Positions 6,119 to 6,197 of a stretch of DNA of 6,197 nt are shown here, one piece after another. Below the pieces are notes generated by a model. It was not told where the DNA came from. It did no database searches and saw nothing but the letters and a program-made list of their open reading frames with translations. Position numbers and translations under genes: made by a program. Source of the stretch: Bacillota bacterium (GTDB lineage Bacteria; Bacillota; Clostridia; Acetivibrionales; DSM-1351). Location of the stretch: NCBI GenBank assembly GCA_023436485.1, contig JAEZIU010000030.1, positions 1 through 6,197 on the forward strand, written 5' to 3'. How positions within the stretch are numbered: position 1 is the stretch's first letter; each line of letters starts with the position of its first letter.

Positions 6119-6132
6119 TGGGAACGTTCCCA
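6119..6132. promoter_or_regulatory. Operator 2: identical 14-bp palindrome before cellobiose phosphorylase
   Basis: TGGGAACGTTCCCA here is identical to the copy at 5023-5036. It is also flanked by a further symmetric pair, GCATA (6111-6115) and TATGC (6136-6140), centred on the same axis at 6125.5, so the whole inverted repeat spans 30 bases with two 3-base unpaired gaps. Operator 1 lacks the outer arms. The site lies 11 bases before the GGAGG at 6144-6148. Confidence 0.85.
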
Positions 6133-6153
6133 CTGTATGCAGAGGAGGTAAAT

Positions 6154-6197
6154 ATGAGGTTCGGATATTTTGATCGACAGAACAGAGAGTATGTTGT
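6154..6197 (+). CDS. Cellobiose phosphorylase (GH94), N-terminal fragment cut by window edge
   Basis: The first 15 residues, MRFGYFDRQNREYVV, resemble the start of GH94 cellobiose phosphorylases, such as the MKFGFFDDANKEYVI of Clostridium thermocellum as I recall it. These cytoplasmic enzymes split cellobiose with phosphate into glucose and glucose 1-phosphate, saving ATP in cellulolytic bacteria. GGAGG (6144-6148) lies 5 bases before the ATG. The assignment rests on a short but characteristic N-terminus and on the LacI-type neighbour; a related GH94 enzyme such as cellodextrin phosphorylase is less likely but not excluded. The catalytic domain lies outside the window. Confidence 0.75.
   Translation, partial: MRFGYFDRQNREYV

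Noticed and set aside
1..6197. CRISPR arrays, insertion sequences, phage or toxin-antitoxin modules
   Set aside because: No regularly spaced direct repeats, transposase-like frames, terminal repeats or small paired genes were seen; the genes present are ordinary chromosomal families.

Overview
The window is AT-rich and looks like part of a Firmicutes (Clostridia) chromosome. The genes have strong GGAGG ribosome-binding sites. A regulator of the LacI family is followed by the start of a cellobiose phosphorylase (GH94) gene. A stand-alone DRTGG-type protein and a TGS-domain nucleoside kinase are also present, both typical of clostridia. A cellulose- or cellodextrin-using Ruminiclostridium-like organism is my inference from this gene set; no species can be read directly.

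Left part, minus strand (1-1827). A tRNA-Gln(UUG) gene is cut by the window edge, missing its last 3' bases, and is driven by a perfect TTGACA-17-TATAAT promoter. Just upstream of it, in the same orientation, is prfC, encoding peptide chain release factor 3. It is complete, with all five GTPase motifs, and has its own promoter in the divergent intergenic region. No clear terminator separates prfC from the tRNA promoter.

Divergent intergenic region (1760-2046). It holds the prfC promoter, an interrupted inverted repeat, a candidate plus-strand promoter, and a 16-bp dyad in the leader of the next gene.

Middle, plus strand (2047-4966). Three genes lie in tandem: a 552-residue nucleoside (uridine-type) kinase with N-terminal TGS and ThrRS/AlaRS-like second domains, a 107-residue DRTGG-domain protein, and a 265-residue SpoU/TrmH-family RNA 2'-O-methyltransferase. 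Each has a good ribosome-binding site. Gaps of 109 and 30 bases with no obvious strong terminator allow cotranscription.

Right part, plus strand (4984-6197). A LacI-family repressor starts at a TTG codon and is followed by the first 15 codons of a cellobiose phosphorylase. Each gene is preceded by an identical 14-bp perfect palindrome, TGGGAACGTTCCCA, placed just downstream of a candidate promoter. The likely circuit is a local repressor controlling both itself and cellobiose phosphorolysis, released by a cello-oligosaccharide-derived signal. The palindrome also differs from the CcpA cre consensus at only one fixed position, so cross-talk with catabolite repression is possible. This operator pair is the most interesting part of the window. 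I did not find a wholly new type of system.
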